NCBI GenBank assembly: GCA_900539765.1
Contig: UQDF01000042.1
Span: forward strand, 1-20,503
DNA: 20,503 nt
Direction of reading: 5' to 3'
Source of the DNA: an uncultured Porphyromonas sp.
GTDB lineage: Bacteria > Bacteroidota > Bacteroidia > Bacteroidales > Porphyromonadaceae
Part shown: piece after piece, positions 1 through 7,285 of the stretch
Position numbering within the stretch: the first letter of the stretch is position 1
How the letters are laid out: every line of letters starts with the position of its first letter
Position numbers and translations under genes: made by a program
Notes under the pieces: model-generated
The model's input: only the letters and a program-made list of their open reading frames with translations
Told to the model about the DNA's origin: nothing
The model's database searches: none

Positions 1-116
1 TATCAAAAGCTCGACGAAACCAATTCAGTTGCATTTGATAGTTGAATCTACGGTGAGCTTAAGTGGTATATTTGTGGTAAATTTGTGGGCAAGAATGAAC
101 TTTCGTACACTTATCC
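1..116. other. Left edge: possible tail of an upstream gene, no convincing CDS
   Basis: Frame 1 of the + strand is open from base 1 to a TGA at 43-45 (14 residues, YQKLDETNSVAFDS) and could be the last codons of an upstream gene. Frame 2 is also open from base 2 to a TGA at 158-160, but its residue composition is unconvincing and it would overlap the start of the next gene by over 40 bases. Neither can be settled without sequence to the left. The right part of the stretch carries promoter-like elements. Confidence 0.2.
42..74 (+). promoter_or_regulatory. Candidate Bacteroidota promoter for the FHA gene
   Basis: A TTG at 42-44 is followed after 22 bases by TATATTTG at 67-74, which matches the TAnnTTTG -7 consensus. 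A second match, TAAATTTG, lies at 78-85 but has no TTG at the right distance. The spacing of 22 is slightly longer than the usual 19-21. The start codon at 117 would leave a leader of about 35 bases. Confidence 0.4.
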
Positions 117-656
117 GTGAACTATATCCTCTGTCCTCACTGTACAAACAAGATCTCTGAAGAGACGATCCTCGCCAATGCTGACTGCCGTGGCAAGGTC
201 GCTATGCTCTGCCCAGCCTGCTCCGAGAGCTTACGCTTTCGCCTTAGAGGCGCGACGCTAGAGCATCTCAACGCACGCTATGCCGACCTCTCGCCCGAGG
301 GGGAACCCGTGCGAGCTTACTTGCAGTTGATCGCCAACGACTTTGCCTACGCTGCTTTGCTACCGCTCTACGAGGGGTGCAACACGATAGGTAGCTACAA
401 CGGGCGTGGCACCTCGGTCACCACACCGATACATAGTAGTGACCCCAGCTTGGGGCGCAACCATTGCCAGATCACGATAGAGCCTGATGGTCAGGCGATC
501 ATACAGGACTTAGATAGTATGACGGGTACCTTCGTTGCAGGCGTTGAGTACCTGCCAGACACCTTCTGCGAGCTGCACTCGGGCGATGTGATCACGCTCG
601 GTGCTACCTCGCTGATCTATGTGACGCGGAGCGATTACGAAGCGACAAATCCTTAA
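117..656 (+). CDS. Zinc-ribbon and FHA domain protein
   Basis: The 179-residue protein has two recognisable parts. The N-terminus carries CPHC at 6-9 and CPAC at 32-35, a zinc-ribbon-like pair of CxxC knuckles. Residues about 88-170 read as a forkhead-associated domain: IGSYNG (91-96), a GRNHC stretch with the typical G-R-x-H (113-117), DLDSMTGTFV (131-140), and LHSGDVITLG (153-162). FHA domains bind phosphothreonine peptides, so a role in Ser/Thr-phosphorylation signalling or complex assembly is likely, but no kinase or partner is encoded nearby. There is no signal peptide, so it is probably cytoplasmic. The start is a GTG at 117; an in-frame TGA at 96-98 excludes earlier starts. The next gene begins 22 bases downstream and may be co-transcribed. 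The domain call is firm; the biological role is unknown. Confidence 0.8.
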   Translation: MNYILCPHCTNKISEETILANADCRGKVAMLCPACSESLRFRLRGATLEHLNARYADLSPEGEPVRAYLQLIANDFAYAALLPLYEGCNTIGSYNGRGTSVTTPIHSSDPSLGRNHCQITIEPDGQAIIQDLDSMTGTFVAGVEYLPDTFCELHSGDVITLGATSLIYVTRSDYEATNP

Positions 657-678
657 CTAGCATATTCCTCCTTACCTT

Positions 679-1995
679 ATGAAGACGACTAATAATCTGA
701 CTCCAGCTTTACGCCAAGAGATCATTTCGCTCATCCACCAAGAGGTGGTACCTGCCACGGGCTGTACTGAGCCAGTAGCCGTATCGCTCTGCACTGCCTA
801 CGCTAGTGCTAGGCTGGGCAACGTTACACCAGAGAGCGTATCGGTATTGCTAAGCCCCAACGTACTCAAAAATGCCCTCGGGGTGGGAATACCAGGAACG
901 GGCATGATCGGACTACCGATAGCTATTGCTCTCGGCATCGTCATCGCACAGCCTGACAAGGGGCTGACGCTCCTAGACAGCTTTACGCCTGAGCAACTAG
1001 CTGAGGCTAAGCGGCTGGTCGAGGCTAAGATAATCACCATTGGCACGAAGCCTGAGCCTGTCGACAAGCTCTACGCTGAGGTGACGATCCAGACGACCAG
1101 TGGCGAGACCGCTACAGCGATCATCAGTGGCAAGCATGACCATCTGACTTACCTTGCCAAGGGTGACCAGATCCTAGAGGATCATCCGATAGGACAGCAG
1201 GAGGAGCAAGAGAGCGATGATGAGGAGCTGGCGCTCAACTTCTCACTCGTCTATGACTTCGCTACGACGGCTCCACTAGAGGAGATCGAGTTCATCTTAG
1301 CTGATGCTGAGGTCAATGCTGAGGCTAGTAGACTCTCGATGAAGTCTAACTACGGCCACGCTGTGGGGCGTATGGTGCAGAGTGACTTGGGGCGTAAGTA
1401 TCTAGGAGACTCAGCCTTGACGCAGATCATCTCAGCAACGAGTGCCGCCTGTGATGCACGTATGGACGGGGCGCCTGTGACGGTGATGAGCAATTCGGGC
1501 AGTGGCAACCAAGGGATCACGGCAACGATGCCGGTGCTGACCTTTGCCAAGGAGCAAAAGAAAGGGCACGAAGAGACTGTCCGTGCCCTAATGCTGAGTA
1601 ATCTGATGGTGATCTATATCAAGCAGAAGCTGGGTCGCCTCTCGGCGCTCTGCGGTTGTGTCGTCGCCTCGACGGGTGCTGCCTGTGGCTTGACTTACCT
1701 GCTCGGTGGTAATAAGCAGCAGGTGAGCTATGCGGTGAAGAATATGGTGGGCAACATCACGGGTCTCCTCTGCGATGGTGCTAAGCCGAGCTGCAGTCTG
1801 AAGGTGTCGAGCGGTGTGAGCACGGCTATGTTCTCAGCTTTGCTGGCGATGGAGCAGAAGGTGGTCACCGGTAGCGAAGGCATCGTGGACGATGATGTAG
1901 ATCAGACGATAGACAACCTGACCAGCATAGGTCGTGTGGGTATGAATGAGACGGACCGTCTCGTGCTCGACATCATGACCTCCAAAAAGCACTAG
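679..1995 (+). CDS. L-cysteine desulfidase, UPF0597 family (CyuA/YhaM-like; serine dehydratase alpha-like)
   Basis: This 438-residue protein matches the UPF0597 family in length and motifs. E. coli CyuA (YhaM) is the best-known member and breaks L-cysteine down to pyruvate, ammonia and hydrogen sulfide using an iron-sulfur cluster. Visible signatures are GCTEP near the N-terminus (Cys29), SNSGSGNQG at 271-279, a CGC at 325-327 followed by Cys336, and GLLCDGAKPSC at 362-372. The conserved cysteines are plausible cluster ligands. The protein has no signal peptide and is cytoplasmic. It lies 22 bases after the FHA gene and ends facing the leftward tadA. Hydrogen sulfide production from cysteine would fit an amino-acid-fermenting anaerobe. 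Substrate preference for cysteine over serine cannot be read from the sequence. Confidence 0.88.
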   Translation: MKTTNNLTPALRQEIISLIHQEVVPATGCTEPVAVSLCTAYASARLGNVTPESVSVLLSPNVLKNALGVGIPGTGMIGLPIAIALGIVIAQPDKGLTLLDSFTPEQLAEAKRLVEAKIITIGTKPEPVDKLYAEVTIQTTSGETATAIISGKHDHLTYLAKGDQILEDHPIGQQEEQESDDEELALNFSLVYDFATTAPLEEIEFILADAEVNAEASRLSMKSNYGHAVGRMVQSDLGRKYLGDSALTQIISATSAACDARMDGAPVTVMSNSGSGNQGITATMPVLTFAKEQKKGHEETVRALMLSNLMVIYIKQKLGRLSALCGCVVASTGAACGLTYLLGGNKQQVSYAVKNMVGNITGLLCDGAKPSCSLKVSSGVSTAMFSALLAMEQKVVTGSEGIVDDDVDQTIDNLTSIGRVGMNETDRLVLDIMTSKKH

Positions 1996-2038
1996 TCCCC
2001 CGCGAAAGGGAGCATTGCATTAAAGCGATACGTCATCC

Positions 2039-2143
2039 TGTAGGGACACACGATCTGTGCGTCCGTCCCCGTTAAAACCATAAAGTTGTAACCATTGACA
2101 CAACGGACGCCCTCCGACTCGACACGAGCCGAGCGTCCCTACA
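2039..2143 (+). repeat. Dispersed MITE-like repeat, copy A (105 bp)
   Basis: The element starts TGTAGGGAC and ends GTCCCTACA, giving short terminal inverted repeats. It contains the core CGTCCGTCCCCGTTAAAACC at 2060-2079 and ACAACGGACGC at 2100-2110. The left part folds as GGACaCAC-gatct-GTGcGTCC. A second copy in opposite orientation lies at 10793-10895 with the same ends, core and order. The element sits between the convergent 3' ends of the cysteine desulfidase gene and tadA, where its hairpins could act as a transcription terminator. No coding capacity is seen. Confidence 0.75.
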
Positions 2144-2166
2144 TTATCGTTACACGTCCCGAAGGA

Positions 2167-2631
2167 TTACATGCGTCGCTTTCGTCTGAAGTAGGAGACC
2201 ATCAGTTCACGGCACTCCTCCTCGCAGACGCCTCCCACGATGACGCTCTTGGGGTGGGGGAGCGTGTTACTATAACGCATATAGCCACCCTTGGGATCGG
2301 CAGCTCCATAGACGATACGTCCTATTTGTGTCCAGCGCAAGGCTCCCATACACATAGGACACGGCTCGATGGTCACGTAGAGCGTGCACTGCGGTAGGTA
2401 CTTACCTCCGATGGCAGCCGTCGCCTGCGTGATAGCGAGCATCTCGGCATGAGCTGTCGGGTCGTTGAGCAGCTCGACTTGATTATGACTCTTTGCTAAG
2501 ATGCGTGTGCCGACGGCTATGACTGCCCCGATGGGTACTTCGTCAGCTTCGTAAGCTACGAGAGCTTGCTGGAGTGCTAGTCGCATCATCCGCTCGTCTA
2601 GGAGTGGCTCTATGGGAGACTGCGGGATCAT
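2167..2631 (-). CDS. tadA: tRNA-specific adenosine deaminase TadA
   Basis: TadA deaminates adenosine 34 of tRNA-Arg(ACG) to inosine, letting one tRNA read several arginine codons. The 154-residue protein has the cytidine/deoxycytidylate deaminase zinc site: HAEM with His61 as ligand and Glu63 as proton shuttle, and PCPMC with Cys91 and Cys94. The downstream MGALRW stretch is typical of TadA rather than of free-base deaminases. The start at 2631 is an ATG two bases after the stop of the TlpA-like gene, so translation is probably coupled; Met15 or Met16 would also give a normal TadA N-terminus. It is the last gene of the leftward train and ends near the dispersed repeat. The cytoplasmic tRNA-modification role is well supported by the motifs. 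Confidence 0.95.
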   Translation of the reverse strand: MIPQSPIEPLLDERMMRLALQQALVAYEADEVPIGAVIAVGTRILAKSHNQVELLNDPTAHAEMLAITQATAAIGGKYLPQCTLYVTIEPCPMCMGALRWTQIGRIVYGAADPKGGYMRYSNTLPHPKSVIVGGVCEEECRELMVSYFRRKRRM

Positions 2632-2633
2632 AC

Positions 2634-3752
2634 TTAGCCAAAGATAGAGTCTAGCGTGGAGAATAGCTCGGCACCACGCAGTGAGCGTGCGACGATCGTC
2701 CCGTCAGGTGCTATCAGCATGATCTCGGGAATGCTATAGATGCCGTAAGCGATAGAGGTCTGGGATGATGGATCGTAGAGTTGCGTCCATGGTAGCTGGT
2801 ACTCCTCAAGGAGTAGATCTTGATTGTACCCCTCGTCCCATAGGAAGATACCGATCATGTTTAGTCCTCGCTCATGGTAGATATCGTATGCTTTGATTAG
2901 GTTAGGCATCTCCTCAAGGCAAGGCTTGCACCATCCTGACCAGCAGTGCAGGAGCGTGTAGCAGCCTGGGACCAGATGATCTGAGAGATGGGTCGTATCC
3001 TCTTGGAGGGTCTCTAGAGTTAGGTCTACGATTGGAGTGCCAGGAGCAGTATGATAATAATTGTCGTAGATGAGTAGATAGAGGGCTATCTCTCTATTGT
3101 TTAGCACGATAGGCCCCATATACTTTCGTATGAAAGGAACCATCTCGAGGAGACTCTCATAGTTGATCGTCAGGAGCATTATGGTAGAGATGATCCCAAC
3201 GGGGTCATTGGGGTGGCGCAGGCAATAGTCCTTAGCGAGTGCTATGTAGTCATCGATAGAGACCTTAAAGTCTTGATCGAAGGCGTCAAAGAGCGCGCTG
3301 TCTGGGGGCAGAGCAGCGAGCTTTCGCTTGAAATCATCGCCCAAGCTGTCAAGGGAGTCGTAGAGACGGTTGAGCTCTTTATTGAGATAGTCACCCTCAA
3401 GTAGCTTACGCTTGATGAAATCAATAGAGAGCGGTTGCGTCGTGAGGATAACTGGGATAGGTTCTTCACCAGGGAGCTCGAGGTATGCCACGTTTTTGCT
3501 CATGCTGTCCACATAGTTGCCCTTGAGGAGAAACTTACCTTTGTGGACGAAGCTACTATCGATAGCCTTGCCGTTTAGTAGTAGCTTGATCATTGGCGGG
3601 TCGGCACCTACCTGCGCATTGGTGTATCCCGATATGTGGTACTTCTTCTGCTGCTGGCAGCTACAGAAGAGACTCAAGGCGACAAGAGAGATCAGTAGCA
3701 GCACCCTCGTAAGGTGCTGTCTAGAGAGCTGTGGTGGCGTGTGGGTAGACAT
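2634..3752 (-). CDS. TlpA-like thioredoxin-fold lipoprotein with DUF4369-like N-terminus
   Basis: The 372-residue protein begins with a basic stretch, a hydrophobic segment (about 17-29) and cysteines at 30 and 32, fitting a lipoprotein signal peptide. It should therefore be anchored in the cell envelope facing the periplasm. Residues about 38-110 resemble the DUF4369 beta domain common in Bacteroidota. The C-terminal part from about 255 is a TlpA/AhpC-TSA thioredoxin fold with the active site WCKPC at 274-278 and a cis-proline loop at SIPE (340-343). Such proteins reduce disulfides of exported proteins. Pro in the third position of CxxC is typical of reducing, TlpA/ResA-type members. The gene follows the Sir2 gene by 15 bases and precedes tadA by 2, so it is probably in the same transcript. 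The natural substrate is unknown. Confidence 0.85.
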   Translation of the reverse strand: MSTHTPPQLSRQHLTRVLLLISLVALSLFCSCQQQKKYHISGYTNAQVGADPPMIKLLLNGKAIDSSFVHKGKFLLKGNYVDSMSKNVAYLELPGEEPIPVILTTQPLSIDFIKRKLLEGDYLNKELNRLYDSLDSLGDDFKRKLAALPPDSALFDAFDQDFKVSIDDYIALAKDYCLRHPNDPVGIISTIMLLTINYESLLEMVPFIRKYMGPIVLNNREIALYLLIYDNYYHTAPGTPIVDLTLETLQEDTTHLSDHLVPGCYTLLHCWSGWCKPCLEEMPNLIKAYDIYHERGLNMIGIFLWDEGYNQDLLLEEYQLPWTQLYDPSSQTSIAYGIYSIPEIMLIAPDGTIVARSLRGAELFSTLDSIFG

Positions 3753-3767
3753 GAGATGAAGAAAGGG

Positions 3768-4490
3768 TTATTCCGACTCTGGCATCAAGATCTCTAGTAG
3801 CTCCTTGACCCCTTGTGTGGCTACCTTCTGAATATGTGTGATATGAGCGATGCCGTGCGTATTGACCTCTTTGGGATCAATAAGGTAGATGGGGGTGCCG
3901 TTGGGAACGTAGGCGAGGAGGCTCGCAGCCGGGTAAACGTTGAGCGAAGTGCCGACGACTACCATAATGTCTGCTTGACTGGCCTCACGAATGGCTGGCT
4001 CGATCATTGGGACCGCCTCGCCAAACCATACGATAAACGGTCTCAGTTGCGACCCGTCGGGAGCGAGATCGCCCACGTGCAGGTCGGGATGCTCGGGATC
4101 TACGGGGTAAGTCTTCTGAGTATTGCGTACGGAGCAGTTTTTCATCAGCTCGCCATGGAGGTGTATCACCTTGCTGCTACCAGCCCGCTCGTGGAGGTTG
4201 TCCACATTTTGCGTTACGACGGTCACATCGTACTGACGCTCTAGCTCGGCCAGCCCGTAGTGTGCCGCATTGGGTTCGCAGCCCACATAGTCGCGACGAC
4301 GTGCATTGTAAAAGTCTAGCACCAGCTTAGGATTGCGTATGAAGCCCTCGATAGAGGCTACGTCCTGGACGGGGTAGTTCTCCCATAGTCCGTCACTATC
4401 TCTAAAGGTCGATATGCCACTCTCGGCACTGACGCCAGCGCCAGTGAGGATGACCAGCTTGCGCTTCGCTTGATTGCTTGGGTTATTCAT
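3768..4490 (-). CDS. cobB: Sir2-family NAD-dependent protein deacylase (CobB-like)
   Basis: Sirtuins remove acyl groups from lysines using NAD+. The motifs are clear: GAGVSAESGI near the N-terminus, TQNVDNLHERAG, HLHGE with the catalytic histidine (residue 112), and GTSLNVYPA. A Tyr-x-x-Arg (Tyr61, Arg64 in FYNARRR) matches the class III/SIRT5-like pair that accepts acidic acyl groups such as succinyl. Only one cysteine (119) remains where class I sirtuins have four zinc ligands. I chose the ATG at 4490, giving 240 residues. A GTG at 4517 would add nine residues but lies almost at the predicted transcription start. The gene is 41 bases after rnhB and 15 before the TlpA-like gene. Family assignment is firm; acyl preference is inferred. 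Confidence 0.9.
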   Translation of the reverse strand: MNNPSNQAKRKLVILTGAGVSAESGISTFRDSDGLWENYPVQDVASIEGFIRNPKLVLDFYNARRRDYVGCEPNAAHYGLAELERQYDVTVVTQNVDNLHERAGSSKVIHLHGELMKNCSVRNTQKTYPVDPEHPDLHVGDLAPDGSQLRPFIVWFGEAVPMIEPAIREASQADIMVVVGTSLNVYPAASLLAYVPNGTPIYLIDPKEVNTHGIAHITHIQKVATQGVKELLEILMPESE

Positions 4491-4517
4491 AATGTCTGTC
4501 TTCTTTATAGTGTACAC

Positions 4518-4548
4518 CTAAGATACGAAACTTATCTCTCAAGGTCAA
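4518..4548 (-). promoter_or_regulatory. Candidate internal promoter for cobB
   Basis: On the - strand a TTG (4548-4546) is followed after exactly 20 bases by TATCTTAG (4525-4518), one mismatch from TAnnTTTG. It overlaps the last codons of rnhB. Initiation about 7 bases downstream would favour the ATG at 4490 over the GTG at 4517. Confidence 0.35.
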
Positions 4549-5146
4549 ATAACGGCTCGGGTCTCAAGAGCTGAAAGCCCTGTCGGTGCAAGGGGCAGGC
4601 GCCGTACTGGCGTATGCCCTCACGATGCTGCGCTGTCGGATAACCTTTGTTTTGCTCCCAGCCGTAGTGCGGGTATTCTTGCGCTTGCTGGGTCATATAC
4701 TCGTCTCGGTGCGTCTTGGCCAGGATAGAGGCGGCGGCGATGGCTAGGTAGCGGTCGTCGCCCTTGACGATGGTGTGGTACTCGACCTCGTTGGGGCGTG
4801 GATCGTAGTAGTTGCCGTCGATGAGCAGACGCTCGGGTGTGCAGGGCAATGCCTCGATGGCGCGCTGCATAGCAAGCATAGAGGCATGAAGTATATTGAT
4901 CTGCTGGATCTCCTGAACTGTTGCCACGCCTACCGCCCACGCTGTGGCATGCTCCTCGATGAAGCGGCGTAGCTCCTCGCGCTGTCTAGCCGAGAGCTTC
5001 TTACTATCTCGCAGATGCGGATGGTCTAGCGTGTCGGGCCAGACGACTGCTGCGGCATAAAGGTCACCCGCGAGGGCTCCCCGTCCCGCCTCGTCGCAAC
5101 CGCACTCGATGAGTCCGTCCGATGCATAGCGATGTAGTAAGGGCAT
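4532..5146 (-). CDS. rnhB: Ribonuclease HII
   Basis: RNase HII cuts the RNA strand of RNA/DNA hybrids and starts removal of single ribonucleotides from DNA. The 204-residue length is normal. The acidic active site can be placed: DEAGRG with Asp18 and Glu19, LLIDG with Asp110, and KGDD with Asp130, followed by the family stretch IAAASILAKTHRD (136-148). No signal peptide is present, so it is cytoplasmic. The gene starts 7 bases after sufS in a leftward train, which suggests co-transcription with genes of unrelated function. Nothing in the sequence is unusual for the family. Confidence 0.96.
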   Translation of the reverse strand: MPLLHRYASDGLIECGCDEAGRGALAGDLYAAAVVWPDTLDHPHLRDSKKLSARQREELRRFIEEHATAWAVGVATVQEIQQINILHASMLAMQRAIEALPCTPERLLIDGNYYDPRPNEVEYHTIVKGDDRYLAIAAASILAKTHRDEYMTQQAQEYPHYGWEQNKGYPTAQHREGIRQYGACPLHRQGFQLLRPEPLFDLER

Positions 5147-5153
5147 GACACCT

Positions 5154-6380
5154 TTAGCCTAGCATAGTGAGGGCGCGGCGCAGTGCTTTCGCAAAGATTT
5201 CCAGATCCTCGTGCGTGTTGTAGAGCCCGAGGGACGCACGGATCGTGGCGTGGTGTCCCATCCCCTCGATGAGCGGGATAGCGCAGTGATGCCCCGTGCG
5301 GAGTGCTACGCCCTGTTGGTCTAGGAGCAGACCGAGGTCGTAAGCGTGTGCCTGGTGGCTGATGAAGGTGACGACGGCTCCCTTGCCAGGGGCGGTGCCG
5401 AGGATCTCGAGCGAAGGCTCCTGACTGATGATCTGCGTGAGATGCTCGAGGAGCTCCGTCTCGTAAGCATGGATGCGGTCGAGACCGATCGCAGAGATGT
5501 ACTCAACGGCTGTGGCAAAGGCGTGCGAACCGATGAAGTCGGGCGTGCCAGCCTCAAATTTGTACGGTAGCTCGTTGAAAGTGGTCTCCTCAAAGGATAC
5601 ATGCTCGATCATCTCGCCACCATACTGGTAGGGCGGTATCTGCTCGAGGAGCTTACGACGCCCCCATACGATGCCGATACCTGTAGGACCGTACACTTTA
5701 TGCGATGAGCAGACATAAGCATCGATGCCTAGCTCCTGCACATTGACCGATATGTGGGGCGCAGACTGTGCTCCGTCGATGATGATGATGGCTCCCTTGT
5801 CGTGAGCTAGACGGGCTAGCTGTGCTACAGGATTGACCGTGCCGAGGACGTTGCTCACATGTGCCACGGAGACGATCTTGGTGCGGTCGGAGAGTAGAGC
5901 CTCAAAGGCGGAAGTGTCTAGCGAACCGTCTGCTAGAAGCGGAGCGACACGTAGATGCGCTCCCTTGCGTAGGCAGAGCTGTTGCCACGGGACGAGGTTA
6001 GCATGGTGCTCCATAGCAGTGATCAGCACTTCGTCGTCGGGACCGACGAGCGTTTCGCCAGCCGTAGAGGCTAGCAGGTTGAGCCCCTCGGTGGTGCCAC
6101 GTGTGAAGATCACTTCGTTAGGGTCCGACGCTCCGATGAAGTGCGCCAGTGTGGCACGCGCTGCCTCGTGGCGATCGGTCGCCTCACGGCTGAGCTGGTA
6201 GACGCTTCGGTGGACGTTGGCATTGTATCGTGTGTAGCTCTCGGTGATGGCGTCGATGACCACTTGGGGCTTTTGTGTAGTGGCACCACTATCTAGGTAG
6301 ACCCAGCCAGGCTGCGCTGAGGCGTAGTGCTGTATGAGCGGGAAGTCAAGACGATATGAGGAGAGGTCTGTAGAAGACAT
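5154..6380 (-). CDS. sufS: Cysteine desulfurase, SufS type
   Basis: This PLP enzyme takes sulfur from L-cysteine as an enzyme-bound persulfide for iron-sulfur cluster assembly and other sulfur pathways. The 408-residue length and RTGHHCA (361-367, catalytic Cys366) mark a group II (SufS/CsdA) enzyme rather than IscS. Other signatures are MEHHAN with His125, IDGAQS with Asp202 stacking on the cofactor, and SSHKVYGPTG with the PLP lysine at 228. No sufB, sufC, sufD or sufE lies next to it in this window, so any Suf scaffold genes are elsewhere. It follows menA by 23 bases and precedes rnhB by 7. It could also supply the sulfur for ThiS thiocarboxylate in the thiamin pathway encoded at the other end of the window, but this is inference. 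Confidence 0.94.
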   Translation of the reverse strand: MSSTDLSSYRLDFPLIQHYASAQPGWVYLDSGATTQKPQVVIDAITESYTRYNANVHRSVYQLSREATDRHEAARATLAHFIGASDPNEVIFTRGTTEGLNLLASTAGETLVGPDDEVLITAMEHHANLVPWQQLCLRKGAHLRVAPLLADGSLDTSAFEALLSDRTKIVSVAHVSNVLGTVNPVAQLARLAHDKGAIIIIDGAQSAPHISVNVQELGIDAYVCSSHKVYGPTGIGIVWGRRKLLEQIPPYQYGGEMIEHVSFEETTFNELPYKFEAGTPDFIGSHAFATAVEYISAIGLDRIHAYETELLEHLTQIISQEPSLEILGTAPGKGAVVTFISHQAHAYDLGLLLDQQGVALRTGHHCAIPLIEGMGHHATIRASLGLYNTHEDLEIFAKALRRALTMLG

Positions 6381-6403
6381 AAGTATAAGGGGAAAATATT
6401 CGA

Positions 6404-7285
6404 CTAAAGCAACAGCCCGTCAATCAGATAGGCTGCTATATGTACGACGGCTAGCAGGACGACCCCCATAGAGGTGCGCTTGAGCACAGCATTGAGCTGG
6501 CTGCCTGTCATATGGATCATCTGACGGTATACGGATAGCGCATAGAGGAGGTAGGGGAGGAGCAGGACGATGCCCCAGATGTTTCCCTTGAAGGTGACGA
6601 TGGAGAGGAGCCATGCAAGGAGTATGTTTGCCAAGTAAAACTTTGGAGCAAATTCCTTGCCAAGACGCACGATGCTCGTTCGCTTTTGGTTTTTGAGATC
6701 CTCCTCGTAGTCTCGGTAGTTATTGACCACAAGGATATTGACCGCCACGGCACCCATAGCTGTCGCCACGAGAAAGCTCTGTGTCGTGACCGATCCCGTC
6801 AGGAGGTAGTAAGTGGTCATCACTGCGACCCAGCCGTAGAAGGTCATCACCGCCACATCGCCCAGTCCTAAGTAGGCGAGCGGGAAAGGGCCACCCGTGT
6901 ACATCCAGGCGAAGAGTATGATGAGCGCACCGAGGAGGAGGAGCCATGGATTGGTCAGTAGACAAAGAGTCACACCCGCCACGGCTGTGATAAGGCCCCA
7001 AAAGAGTGCCACCCCGATGATGTCACGCTCTCGCAATTGCCCCGAAGCGAGTGGACGGCTAAAGCCTACGCGCTCCCCTCCGTCAGCACCACGCTTGAAG
7101 TCATAGTAGTCATTGCAACAGTTAGAGAAAGATTGCGCCGACAGCCCCACGACAAGGCAGAGCGTCGCTACGAGCCAGTTTGAGCCACCCTGTAACCCAG
7201 CCAAAGCGATAGCGACGGCTATCGGTGCTAGCGAAGCTGGCCAACTGTATGGTCGTGAGACCGAGATGAATTGCTTGAGGGTCAT
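6404..7285 (-). CDS. menA: 1,4-dihydroxy-2-naphthoate polyprenyltransferase
   Basis: MenA is a membrane UbiA-family prenyltransferase that attaches the isoprenoid tail to dihydroxynaphthoate, giving demethylmenaquinone. The 293-residue protein has many hydrophobic helices and both aspartate-rich motifs: NDYYD at 58-62 followed by FKRGAD with Asp68, and NNYRDYEED at 188-196 followed by a basic KRT loop. The second motif and the following VRLG are characteristic of MenA rather than UbiA. The start codon overlaps the lysC stop as ATGA (7285-7282), so translation is probably coupled. Menaquinone is the usual electron carrier of anaerobic Bacteroidota. No other men genes are in the window. Confidence 0.93.
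   Translation of the reverse strand: MTLKQFISVSRPYSWPASLAPIAVAIALAGLQGGSNWLVATLCLVVGLSAQSFSNCCNDYYDFKRGADGGERVGFSRPLASGQLRERDIIGVALFWGLITAVAGVTLCLLTNPWLLLLGALIILFAWMYTGGPFPLAYLGLGDVAVMTFYGWVAVMTTYYLLTGSVTTQSFLVATAMGAVAVNILVVNNYRDYEEDLKNQKRTSIVRLGKEFAPKFYLANILLAWLLSIVTFKGNIWGIVLLLPYLLYALSVYRQMIHMTGSQLNAVLKRTSMGVVLLAVVHIAAYLIDGLLL

Noticed and set aside
2..160. Open frame through the left edge overlapping the FHA gene start
   Set aside because: Residue composition is unconvincing, and it would run through the promoter-like sequence and over 40 bases into the FHA gene.
1996..2010. Weak TCCCC/GGGA hairpin after the cysteine desulfidase gene as a terminator
   Set aside because: The stem is only 4 bp with no T-run; the repeat hairpins just downstream are better candidates.
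2095..2397. Rightward open frame of 100 codons overlapping tadA
   Set aside because: It lies antisense to the conserved TadA active-site region and begins inside repeat copy A; no recognisable domain.
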